Positions 23,746 to 31,554 of a stretch of 64,000 nt of DNA are shown piece after piece. A model generated the notes under the pieces. The model saw only the letters and a list, made by a program, of their open reading frames with translations, ran no database searches and had not been told where the DNA came from. Position 1 is the stretch's first letter. Every line of letters starts with the position of its first letter. Source of the stretch: Streptomyces griseoruber (GTDB taxonomy: Bacteria > Actinomycetota > Actinomycetes > Streptomycetales > Streptomycetaceae); assembly GCF_001514205.1 (NCBI RefSeq), contig NZ_KQ948769.1:91606-155605 (forward strand). The letters run 5' to 3'. The translations under genes and the position numbers were made by a program.

Positions 23746-24533
23746 CGGATCAGGGTCTCCGCTAGTCGTTCGTAGGGGAGTATCCGTCGCAGGTTGACAC
23801 ACTCTTCCCAGTCAGCGAGCTGTTTTTCATTACCCACCCTCCTCACCGCCTGGTCAAGCGCGTCGTAGGCCACGTGGTATACCGCGTCCAGTTCACCGGT
23901 GCCGCGGGCAATGGCCACTATGCGTGAGGGAAGTGGTTCGGCTGTTACGGTGATCAGATGCGGCTGCCTGCCCCGGCGGTGGCGTATGAGTCCATTGAAC
24001 TCGTGCCGGATGTTCTGTACGCGGTCCGAGCGGATGGTCCACTTGCAGGAGATGGCTGCATGCAGCCACGGAGCCCCGCCCATGAGCCCTGCAGAGTCGT
24101 CCGGGATGCTCACCGTGATATCGGGCGTGACCATGTAGTCCGTACCGATGGTTGCCCGGAGCTCAGGGCTTTTTTCCATCAGTTCGTCAATGGCGCCAAG
24201 GTGTGCGTACTGGGCGAACCCCTTAGCGGGGTTCCCCCGCTCGACCATCCACTCGCTGGTTGTCTCACGCTGCTGAAATTGCATGCGGAGATGGTCAAGG
24301 ACGGCTACTTCAAATCGTTTTCCTGGATTTTCGCGGGGCGGCCGGATCCGATCCTGTCCGACGTTTAGGAAGGACATCATTTCTATCGCCAGATCGATGG
24401 ACTGGTCGTTTCCTACGTCAACGATATTGGGAACCAGCTGCTTCTGCTTCTTACTGTCGGGATTTCGCCAGCCGAACACATCGGTAGGAAGTGAAGTGCT
24501 GGGGAGCTTCGAAATCGGCAGAATGGATTTCAT
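23739..24533 (-). CDS. NgoMIV-family type II restriction endonuclease
   Basis: 264 residues. It follows NgoMIV from the block YAHLGAIDELMEKSPEL through the active-site region. The catalytic set is complete: Glu75 (RFEVAV), Asp138 (TPDIT), and Ser162/Lys164 (ISCKWTIRSD), followed by the family-typical VTAEPLPSRI and IARGTGELDAVYH. NgoMIV cuts G^CCGGC and works as a tetramer on two sites, so the same target is inferred here. It is the fourth gene of the minus-strand operon, 21 bp behind the NaeI-family gene. G+C is unusually low: I counted 59 of 120 bases at 24361-24480. Confidence 0.93.
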   Translation of the reverse strand: MKSILPISKLPSTSLPTDVFGWRNPDSKKQKQLVPNIVDVGNDQSIDLAIEMMSFLNVGQDRIRPPRENPGKRFEVAVLDHLRMQFQQRETTSEWMVERGNPAKGFAQYAHLGAIDELMEKSPELRATIGTDYMVTPDITVSIPDDSAGLMGGAPWLHAAISCKWTIRSDRVQNIRHEFNGLIRHRRGRQPHLITVTAEPLPSRIVAIARGTGELDAVYHVAYDALDQAVRRVGNEKQLADWEECVNLRRILPYERLAETLIRW

Positions 24534-24554
24534 AGTTATTCTTCGCTGAGTAAT

Positions 24555-25553
24555 TCAGGCGGCAGTGTGCTTGGGCAGGAAAGGGCCGGGCTCTACCGGA
24601 TCGGCAGCGTCGGCGAGAACCCACTGGCGGCCATCAAGCTCGACCCTTGGCCTGTCGCCGTGATGCGGCTTGACTTCGACCACCCGGAAGCTGACAAGCT
24701 CCCCGGCTTCGGGGACAGGCGCACCGAGAGCGCGTGCGACAGCCTGGTGCTTGCTGTAGTGGCCTGGGATGAGGATCCCGCGCTCTCTCAGCACAGTCCG
24801 CGCACGGCCCTTGGCCTCCCGCACCCGTGCCATGTAGTCGTACTGCTGTGCAACGGTGCGGACCACGCCTCGTCCGATCCTCTTCATCTGAACCCGCTCA
24901 AACAACTCATTGACTCTGTGCTGACCTGACGAAGGGGACAGGATCGCCGAGCGGGTGGCTGGGTCGAGGTGAAGGAGTACATTCTCCGGAAGCTCGGCGT
25001 CCTGCCAGAGCCACTGGATCTTGTTGCGATGCTCGGCCTTGACGGTGAGCTTGAGGTCTCGGTTGTTGCCGCCGTTGAGCCATTCGCTCCTTATGCGGAG
25101 GAGGCCAGCGCTCCAGCGTGTCTTGTAGTCGTCGGCCCACACGAGCAGGCAGATGTGCCCGAGCGCCTCAGGCGGGATCATCCATCCACCGAACTGCTGT
25201 GAATACTTGCAATCTACGTCGACCCCAGCGATCTTGTAGTCCATGTTCACGCCGTCGTTGAACTCGAACTCTCGCTGAAGGTTGATCTCGACGAGGGTTC
25301 CGGCATGCGTCTTCTCGGTCTTGAACAAGGTCTTCCAGTCGTAGCGGCCAGTGACTTCGCCGTTGAGCAACTGGTCAATGGTGTCGCGAAGGACGGAAGC
25401 GAAGCGCTGCCCGGTGGGGTCCAGGGAACGGATTAGCGCTCGGACTCTTTGGAGCTCCTCATCATCCTGCTCCGGAATTTGGTGGGAGATCCGGGCAGTG
25501 GCTTTGATGTCTTCCTCGAATGGAAGCAATTTCCGTCCTTCTGTATGAGTCAC
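24555..25553 (-). CDS. NaeI-family type II restriction endonuclease
   Basis: 332 residues, similar to NaeI along its length as I recall that sequence: LIRSLDPTGQRFASVLRDT, FKTEKTHAGTLVEINL, DYKIAGVDVDCKYS and NELFERVQMKRIGR. With a constant offset of 19, the NaeI active-site residues Glu70, Asp86, Asp95 and Lys97 correspond to Glu89, Asp105, Asp114 and Lys116 here. NaeI cuts GCC^GGC and needs two sites; the C-terminal part corresponds to its CAP-like effector-DNA domain. Leu62 matches NaeI Leu43, the residue whose change to Lys converts NaeI to a topoisomerase, so the nuclease form is expected. It is 12 bp behind the Z1 gene. Confidence 0.94.
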   Translation of the reverse strand: MTHTEGRKLLPFEEDIKATARISHQIPEQDDEELQRVRALIRSLDPTGQRFASVLRDTIDQLLNGEVTGRYDWKTLFKTEKTHAGTLVEINLQREFEFNDGVNMDYKIAGVDVDCKYSQQFGGWMIPPEALGHICLLVWADDYKTRWSAGLLRIRSEWLNGGNNRDLKLTVKAEHRNKIQWLWQDAELPENVLLHLDPATRSAILSPSSGQHRVNELFERVQMKRIGRGVVRTVAQQYDYMARVREAKGRARTVLRERGILIPGHYSKHQAVARALGAPVPEAGELVSFRVVEVKPHHGDRPRVELDGRQWVLADAADPVEPGPFLPKHTAA

Positions 25554-25565
25554 GACAGTCGGAGG

Positions 25566-28553
25566 TCAGTCCTGCGGGGCGTTAACGATGGGGGCGTCCG
25601 GCTGACTTGAATCCTTGGCTCGGAAGCGTACGAGCTGACGTTTGGAGTCGATGGCCGAACGGGGCGGGATCACGGTGAACGCCAAGGTGATCTCGGAAGC
25701 AGAGGCGGTGCCCTTCGCCGCGACAGCCTCGATCTCTGCGTCAGTTGTTGCCTCGACCACGGGGTAGAGCAGCACCACGCCGCGGTGGGTACCCATGCCT
25801 GTGGTGACTCCAGCGGCTGCTTCGGCTTGGGCCGTGTCGATCAACTGCTGTGCATAGGTGCGGTGTTCGAGGCCGGAGATACGTCCAAAGGACACCTTGC
25901 CCGCCTGGCGGCTACGGCGGAACAGGGAGAAGGGGCCATGGCCCAGGAGCATAGCCTCGATCCGGCGGCGCTCCGTGCGGTGCGGCGCGAGTACAAGCCA
26001 GTCGTCGACCAGGGCTAGACGGCCATCGAGTTGCGAGAGGTACGTCAGGTGCGGCTTGAGGACGTTTTCGTCCTCCCACTCAAGCGAGCTGAGGATGCCC
26101 AGCAGGTCTGCGTGGGATACGACGGATGTGGCTGCCTGGAAACTGCGGGACAGCGGAGTGGTGCTGTCCGCTTGGAGGCGGCACGTGGTGGAAGAACCGC
26201 TGAGCTGGGCCAGGACGGGCTGCCAGCGCTGTGTGTTGCGCGCCGTTGCCTCGGTGTCGACCGGGTAAGCGGCAGGCTCGATGGGCTGGCCAGGTGAACG
26301 TACCTCTACGAGTTCGGCGTTGAACATCTTGTTGCGGGCGGACGGTTTCACCCACGGAAGATGCTGCGCGACAAGCGGTGGGATCTGGGCAGGAGTCACC
26401 TGCGGGCGGCCGTCTACCAGTGGTGCGTAGCGGGCGAGTTCAGCTCGGAAGAGTTCCTCGTCCTGGCAGATGGCCTCGAAGGCCTCGTACAGGTCGACAG
26501 TCTTGATCTTGCCAATGAGTTCTTCACGGCCGATGTACAAGCGCACCAGGTCCCGGTAGCCCCGACGGAAGCCGAACCACCTGCCCATCTGCATAAGGGT
26601 GTCCGCTTGCTGGGTCGTCCGCCGGTAGTAGGTCACGGTCAGTCCCTCCACGGTGAAACCGCGGGAGAGCTTGGTGCCTCCGACCAGGATCTTCCAGACA
26701 TTCGGCGTTCGGTCGAAGTCGAGGTCCAGTTGGGCGAAGTAGCGATCGGTGTCCCCGTTGACGACGATGACCGGACCCCCACCTGAGTTGATGAGCTGCC
26801 GTGCGCGGCTGACATAGGGCCGCAGCTCGTCGTACGTCGTCGGCGTGGGGAGATCGGCAGCGTGTGCGGCTGACACAGGTGCGAAATCGGAAGCGAACAG
26901 TTTCGCGAGGCGCGCATGTCCCTCTGGGCCGGTGTACCCGGCGTTGTTCCACATCGCGGTCAGCCGGTTTGCAAGCGCGTTGTGGTCGTCCATCTTCACG
27001 GACTCGTGAACGAGCATGGTGTGGTGCCGGTAGGGGTCTTGGGAGAGCCCCTTGGCCACGCGGTACGCCTTCAGCGCGCCTGACAGGACGAAGGCGTCCA
27101 TGGCCTCCTGCAGACGGTCACCTGTGGCTTTCTCGATACCGCGGACGTGCGCCTTCTCCTGGGAGTTGGCGACGGTGCGCTCGTTGCGCGGAATCGGTGA
27201 GTCGAGGTCGTGGAAGTCCTGGACGCCCATGTACTCGGAGGGGCGGGGCAGGGAGATCAGGAAGTCGCGGGGGAAGATGTCGTCTCCGTCTCCGGGATCT
27301 ACGAAGACGTTTGCGAAGGGGGTGGCCGTGTATCCCACGTACTGGGCGCGGGGCAGCAGACGTAGCAGGTCTGTAATGAGCCCGTTGATCGCGGTGCGGG
27401 TGACTTTTCCGGCCTCCCACTTCCTGGGGTTGGTCGTGTTGACTGAAGCTTGATCGGATTCGTCATCGATGATCAGTGCTGGGATCTCCGACAGCAGCGG
27501 GCCGATCTTGCGCAGGTCGTCAACGAGATTGGAGAGGACTGTCTTGTTCTTCTTCACGACCATGATGCGAGCCGCAGCCCGGTGCAGGTTCGCAGGGTCG
27601 TAGAGAGGGCGGGACCGGTCGTGCTTCTCGAACTCCAGAGCCCGGATACCGTTCAGGAGCCTGCGGTAGTCGTCTGTTCGTGTGGTGAGGCGCTCGATGT
27701 CGAAGGAGCCGAGTACCGAGGGCCGGCCACCATGAGAGACGAACTTCTGTGGCCAGTCCTCGTCGTCCTGGTAGTCGAGGCCGACAAGAGCGCTGGGGTC
27801 ATTCGGATCCGCTCCGCGCAGGATGTTCTCCTGGCCGATCAGCTCCATGTCGATACGGCGCTGTGTCTGGGAGCGGAGGAGGTTCAGGGTGCCACCCAGG
27901 ACGATGACCAGGCGGTAGCCCGCGTCGATTGCCTTGGCCGCGACGCCCGTGAAGTTGGCCGTCTTGCCTGACTGGACATAGCCCACGACGAGGCCGCGCG
28001 CCCCAAAAGCGTCGTCCCGGGCAGGGTCGGAAAGCCGTTCGACAACGCTGTGAGCTGCCTCGTCAAGGCTGGACACTGCAGAGTCGGGCCATCCTTTGGC
28101 GTGCAGCAGGCGCTCGTACGCTCTCCAGTAGAAGGAGCGGGCGGCTGCGCTCTCCCGCGTGTACCAGGGGTCGAAGTCCTTGCTGATGACGACTGTGCCC
28201 GGTTCCTTGAACACGGGGATGAGGGAATCAATGGCCTTGCCCAGCTCCGCACCGAACCCGAGGCGTGTGTAGGCGTCAGCCCGGCGTTCGTCGGTACGTG
28301 CTGGCGAGGACGACCAGGTGGCGCGCTCGTCCAGGTCCCATGCGGTGAGCGTTCGGTTCCAGAGCGCGAGGAGTTCGTCGCCGGGGGAAGCCTCCAGCAG
28401 CCTGTCGTGGAAGCGCTCGAGAGCGAGGTCACTGGGATCCTGCTCATCGGACAGCGCAAAGGCGAGCTTGGCGAAGTGCCTAGGACCTCCGCGTTGCATG
28501 GCGGCCAGGACGTCAACATGGAGGTTGAGGAGTTGATCAGTCATCGGAGACAT
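25566..28553 (-). CDS. Z1-domain superfamily II helicase-like protein
   Basis: 995 residues. A P-loop NTPase core is visible: Walker A GYVQSGKT (191-198), a DEAD-like Walker B ALIIDDESDQAS near residue 360, and the Z1 signature further on (KILVGGTKLSRGFTVEGL; QADTLMQMGRWFGFR, which carries the arginine finger of motif VI). Z1 proteins are encoded beside MORC/MutL-like ATPases in restriction-modification loci, where they are thought to move along or remodel DNA for the nuclease. ATG 28553 was preferred over 28544 because AGGA precedes it. The start lies 11 bp behind the GHKL gene, within one operon. Confidence 0.92.
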   Translation of the reverse strand: MSPMTDQLLNLHVDVLAAMQRGGPRHFAKLAFALSDEQDPSDLALERFHDRLLEASPGDELLALWNRTLTAWDLDERATWSSSPARTDERRADAYTRLGFGAELGKAIDSLIPVFKEPGTVVISKDFDPWYTRESAAARSFYWRAYERLLHAKGWPDSAVSSLDEAAHSVVERLSDPARDDAFGARGLVVGYVQSGKTANFTGVAAKAIDAGYRLVIVLGGTLNLLRSQTQRRIDMELIGQENILRGADPNDPSALVGLDYQDDEDWPQKFVSHGGRPSVLGSFDIERLTTRTDDYRRLLNGIRALEFEKHDRSRPLYDPANLHRAAARIMVVKKNKTVLSNLVDDLRKIGPLLSEIPALIIDDESDQASVNTTNPRKWEAGKVTRTAINGLITDLLRLLPRAQYVGYTATPFANVFVDPGDGDDIFPRDFLISLPRPSEYMGVQDFHDLDSPIPRNERTVANSQEKAHVRGIEKATGDRLQEAMDAFVLSGALKAYRVAKGLSQDPYRHHTMLVHESVKMDDHNALANRLTAMWNNAGYTGPEGHARLAKLFASDFAPVSAAHAADLPTPTTYDELRPYVSRARQLINSGGGPVIVVNGDTDRYFAQLDLDFDRTPNVWKILVGGTKLSRGFTVEGLTVTYYRRTTQQADTLMQMGRWFGFRRGYRDLVRLYIGREELIGKIKTVDLYEAFEAICQDEELFRAELARYAPLVDGRPQVTPAQIPPLVAQHLPWVKPSARNKMFNAELVEVRSPGQPIEPAAYPVDTEATARNTQRWQPVLAQLSGSSTTCRLQADSTTPLSRSFQAATSVVSHADLLGILSSLEWEDENVLKPHLTYLSQLDGRLALVDDWLVLAPHRTERRRIEAMLLGHGPFSLFRRSRQAGKVSFGRISGLEHRTYAQQLIDTAQAEAAAGVTTGMGTHRGVVLLYPVVEATTDAEIEAVAAKGTASASEITLAFTVIPPRSAIDSKRQLVRFRAKDSSQPDAPIVNAPQD

Positions 28554-28564
28554 CCAGTCCTGGT

Positions 28565-30109
28565 TCAGCCGGCTTCGTTCTCGTACCGGGCCATCTCGCA
28601 GTGAGCTGCAGTGATCAGCACGTTGTTCCAGAGGGCCATTTCGTCGTCGCGCTGCGCGCTGGAGCGGCCCATGCGGAAGTTTTTTTCAAGGAGCAGGTAC
28701 AGCAGGCCCTTGAGGACAGGCGCGTCGTTGGAGCCGGCACGGCGATCGCCGTTGAAAGCCGGGCGGTACTCCTTGTTGAGCCGTACGACATGCTCATCGC
28801 GGTCGATGCTGAAGAACGTGTGGGAGGGCATGGCCTCCCAGCGGAAGGTGATGGGGTCCTGGCCCTCAAGCTGCGGTAGTTCGTCCCGCAGGGTGCGCTT
28901 CAGCTTGGGGTCTATGCCCTTGCCGGGGGGAATGGCCTCCGTTCGCCTGACCTCAGTGGAGCGACGAGCGGCCTCGCGGTACGTGGCCTCGGCTTCTTGG
29001 AGATACGAGGCGAAGGTCTGACCATTGGCGTCAACAGCCTGCTCAAGCCCCCGGGCGAAGGCGGGGGTGACGTTCACTCCGTCTTTCTTCACGGTGAGGC
29101 TGAAGACGCCGTTCGGTGCAGACGGAAGGTCGAGGGTTATACGGGCCAGGTTGTGGTGGGTCTCGGCGCTGCGGGTGCCGTTCCAACCGCCGGCCTGCAC
29201 GAGGCGGTCGTGCCGGTAGACGTAGAACCCTTGGCGATCCGCCAGCGGACCGATGCCGCGATAGGCAACGAGTGGTGATTTGGGCGGCCAGATGTGCCCG
29301 GTCATCACGACATCTCCAACGCCCTCGACGGGCGCTGAGAACGTGCGAGGGTAGTTGGCGCGACCCGGTATGCGGTATCCGAACGGATCGATAGGTTCGA
29401 TTCCCCGGTGGTCGAGCTCGTCGCGGGTGTGTACATCTTCAACGACTATGTCGACATGGAAGTCCTTGCGTGCGAGGAAGCGGTGCAGGTACAGACCCAG
29501 ATGGGTTTCCAGCTTCTCGATCGCGTCGTTAAGGAAGCGATCAGTCTGCCCGGCCGTGACCGTTTCGAAGGCGCGCACGCCATCCCAGCGGACGATCGTG
29601 CCGTGCCACTCGACGATGCCGTCGTACCGGTCCACTAGGTCCTGGCAGTACCGGGCATCGACGATGTCACAGCTGAAGTCTTCCTGGGCGGCCGCCGTCC
29701 GCCAGCGACGCCCCGCGGAGGCGCTGCGCTTCGTGCGGCTGATCAGTGTCAGCGAGTCAGCATGTGACAGCGAGGCAGCCTTCAGGCCGGCACCGAAATG
29801 ACCCAGCGCGGAGTCGGCGTATCCGGCACGGCCGCCAACCGTCATGGCTATGTCGAGTCCAGCTTCATCCATCCCGTTGCCGTCATCGATGACGAGCAGA
29901 CTGACCAGGTGGTCCGAGTCGCGCAGGAAGCTGATGACAACCTTGCTGGCCGCGGCGTCAATGGAGTTGTCGACAAGGTCTGCGATGGCTGCTTCGAAGC
30001 CGTAGCCCTGGTGGGTCAGGGACTGCACGTAACGGGCGGCGGGCGGAAGTCGCTTGCTCCCGCTCGTCGGAACCTCGTACTGCCAGTCGGCGGAGTGCTC
30101 ATATGGCAT
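28565..30109 (-). CDS. MORC/MutL-like GHKL ATPase of the restriction operon
   Basis: 514 residues from ATG 30109. The Bergerat ATP-binding fold is clear: N-box IADLVDNSIDAAA (42-54), G1 VIDDGNGMD (73-81) and G2 GHFGAGLKAASLS (103-115). An S5-like transducer region follows (GIEPIDPFGYRIPG; GFYVYRHDRLVQAGGW). Prokaryotic MORC-type ATPases in R-M loci clamp DNA on ATP binding and probably work with the Z1 motor. The frame is open to 30298, but the conserved part starts shortly after 30109; GGAG lies 12 bases before that ATG, a loose spacing. It is the first gene of the five-gene operon. Confidence 0.92.
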   Translation of the reverse strand: MPYEHSADWQYEVPTSGSKRLPPAARYVQSLTHQGYGFEAAIADLVDNSIDAAASKVVISFLRDSDHLVSLLVIDDGNGMDEAGLDIAMTVGGRAGYADSALGHFGAGLKAASLSHADSLTLISRTKRSASAGRRWRTAAAQEDFSCDIVDARYCQDLVDRYDGIVEWHGTIVRWDGVRAFETVTAGQTDRFLNDAIEKLETHLGLYLHRFLARKDFHVDIVVEDVHTRDELDHRGIEPIDPFGYRIPGRANYPRTFSAPVEGVGDVVMTGHIWPPKSPLVAYRGIGPLADRQGFYVYRHDRLVQAGGWNGTRSAETHHNLARITLDLPSAPNGVFSLTVKKDGVNVTPAFARGLEQAVDANGQTFASYLQEAEATYREAARRSTEVRRTEAIPPGKGIDPKLKRTLRDELPQLEGQDPITFRWEAMPSHTFFSIDRDEHVVRLNKEYRPAFNGDRRAGSNDAPVLKGLLYLLLEKNFRMGRSSAQRDDEMALWNNVLITAAHCEMARYENEAG

Positions 30110-30201
30110 GAGTGGTGGCTGCTCCTGGGGCACGCAGGACGGGGCCTGTGTGGGGGAGGAGCGGCCCGTCGGTTCTGTGAACAGTGAGTGAGCATGACGG
30201 T

Positions 30202-30232
30202 ACTGCAAGGAGCAGACGGAGATCCTTGCAGT
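30202..30232. promoter_or_regulatory. Perfect inverted repeat in the leader of the restriction operon
   Basis: ACTGCAAGGA and TCCTTGCAGT are perfect 10-bp arms around an 11-base centre, about 93 bp upstream of the GHKL start. A -10-like CATAAT (minus strand, 30258-30263) would place the repeat about 20-50 bases into the transcript, as a leader hairpin or an operator. There is no U-run, so a simple terminator is less likely. Confidence 0.6.
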
Positions 30233-30355
30233 GCCGCGGCTGCTCGGCACGATCCTCATTATGGGCTGAAATACGCCAGGCGTTGACTGAACGGGCACGA
30301 TTGCCTGTAGGCCCCGTGGGCGGCGGATGGCCGTTTAGCGAGACACTGCCTCAGG

Positions 30356-31387
30356 TCAGAGCGCAGCGGCAGGCTGCGTGCTCCCGTGGCACCCCTCATA
30401 AGCGCCCCCCGACCCACACCAACACCCCGCCCCCCTCTGCGGCGGCCAAGCCACAGCCCGCCCCCGGGCCGCCAAGGTGGTCGCGTACTGCGGCAGCAGG
30501 TCCCCATCCCCCGGGGAAACTCCCTCCGAGGCGGCGAAGGCCTCGTACGACGGGACCGTCCCCGTCACGATCCCCAGGTTCGCCGTGCCGGAGGCGGCCA
30601 GCTCGCGCAGGGACGCCTCTATCGTCGCGAGGTGTTCCTCGTGGGAGGGGTAGTCCGCGGACAGGGTCGGGTACGCGGTCACCAGTTCCGCCAGTTCGCT
30701 CGCCGGCCAGTGCAGGACCGCCACCGGGAAGGGGCGGGAGAGGGCCTCGCGGTAGGTGCCCAGTTCGGCTCGGAGGCGGGAGATCTCCGCCTCCAGCTCT
30801 GCCGGGTTGTCCGAGCCCAGGGACCAGACGCGCTTGGGGTCGTGGAGTTCGTCCAGGGAGACCGGGGAGGAGTGGAGGGTGTCGGCGAGGAGGTCCCACT
30901 CGTCGTGGGGCGCGCCGAGCATGCGGCGGACGCGGTGGCGGCCGAAGAGCAGGGGGTGCGTCGAGTACGGGGGCTCCGGTACGTCCGTCAGGAGCAGACG
31001 GGCGCCCTCGGTGAACGCCGCCTCCGCCGCCTCCAGCTCGTCGTGGGACTCCAGGGACTCCGCGACGATCACCCAGGGGGCCGCGTCGCGCGGGGCGGCC
31101 GCGCGGATGCCCTCGATGATCGCGCGGGCCTCGGCCTCGTGGCCGTACTCCCAGAGGTTCGAGGCCTTGAGGGCGCGGACCAGGTGGGGGTTGTCCAGGG
31201 TGTCCACGGAGGAGAGCAGGCGGTCGTAGAGGGTGCTCGCGGCGGGGCGGTCGCCGGAGAGTTCCAGGTGGGCCGCGGCCTGGAGCAGCAGCGGCTCGGC
31301 GTCCTCGGGGTACAGGCCGGCGGTCCGCTCCAGGCGGGCCGCTTCGGCGGTGTGGTCGACGTTTTCGGCGGGCGTGTCGGGGCGCAT
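30356..31387 (-). CDS. SEC-C motif protein with TPR-like helices
   Basis: 343 residues. The N-terminal part is built of helical TPR-like pairs (EDAEPLLLQAAAHLELSGD, then AASTLYDRLLS and LVRALKASNLWEYGHEAEA). The C-terminus is a SEC-C zinc motif (CWCGSGGAYEGCHG), the metal-binding tail also found on SecA. Function is unknown; SEC-C proteins of this type are common in Streptomyces. ATG 31387 starts the protein; an upstream in-frame start at 31417 is less likely. It marks the return to ordinary chromosome beyond the restriction island. Confidence 0.88.
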   Translation of the reverse strand: MRPDTPAENVDHTAEAARLERTAGLYPEDAEPLLLQAAAHLELSGDRPAASTLYDRLLSSVDTLDNPHLVRALKASNLWEYGHEAEARAIIEGIRAAAPRDAAPWVIVAESLESHDELEAAEAAFTEGARLLLTDVPEPPYSTHPLLFGRHRVRRMLGAPHDEWDLLADTLHSSPVSLDELHDPKRVWSLGSDNPAELEAEISRLRAELGTYREALSRPFPVAVLHWPASELAELVTAYPTLSADYPSHEEHLATIEASLRELAASGTANLGIVTGTVPSYEAFAASEGVSPGDGDLLPQYATTLAARGRAVAWPPQRGAGCWCGSGGAYEGCHGSTQPAAAL

Positions 31388-31445
31388 GCACGACACCGTA
31401 CTGCCCGCCGGTGACAAAGGTCAGGTACCTGGTGAGGTATCCGCA

Positions 31446-31487
31446 GGCCAGCAAGGCCAGCAAGGCCAGCAAGGCCAGCAAGGCCAA
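31446..31487. repeat. 9-bp tandem repeat GGCCAGCAA, four units
   Basis: Four full units plus part of a fifth, between the SEC-C start and the terminator of the GH30 gene. It is noncoding as far as I can tell. Confidence 0.9.
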
Positions 31488-31508
31488 GAGGGCAGGGGCA
31501 AGAAGGCA

Positions 31509-31536
31509 GGGGGCCTGTGCCAGGGCACAGGCCCCC
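31509..31536 (-). terminator. Strong hairpin after the GH30 gene
   Basis: GGGGGCCTGTGC and GCACAGGCCCCC form a perfect 12-bp stem with a 4-base loop, 19 bases beyond the GH30 stop codon on the minus strand. There is no U-tract, which is usual for Streptomyces terminators. Confidence 0.85.
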
Positions 31537-31554
31537 GGGGGCGGCTTGGCGCGG

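Noticed and set aside
24555..25553. NaeI homologue acting as a topoisomerase
   Set aside because: The residue matching Leu43 is still Leu, so the known topoisomerase-converting change is absent.
21104..30109. Prophage or integrative element carrying the restriction genes
   Set aside because: No integrase, att repeats, replication or structural genes were found on either side.
30283..30311. Sigma-70-like promoter on the plus strand (TTGACT-N17-TGTAGG)
   Set aside because: The -10 is poor and it would only transcribe antisense to the SEC-C gene.
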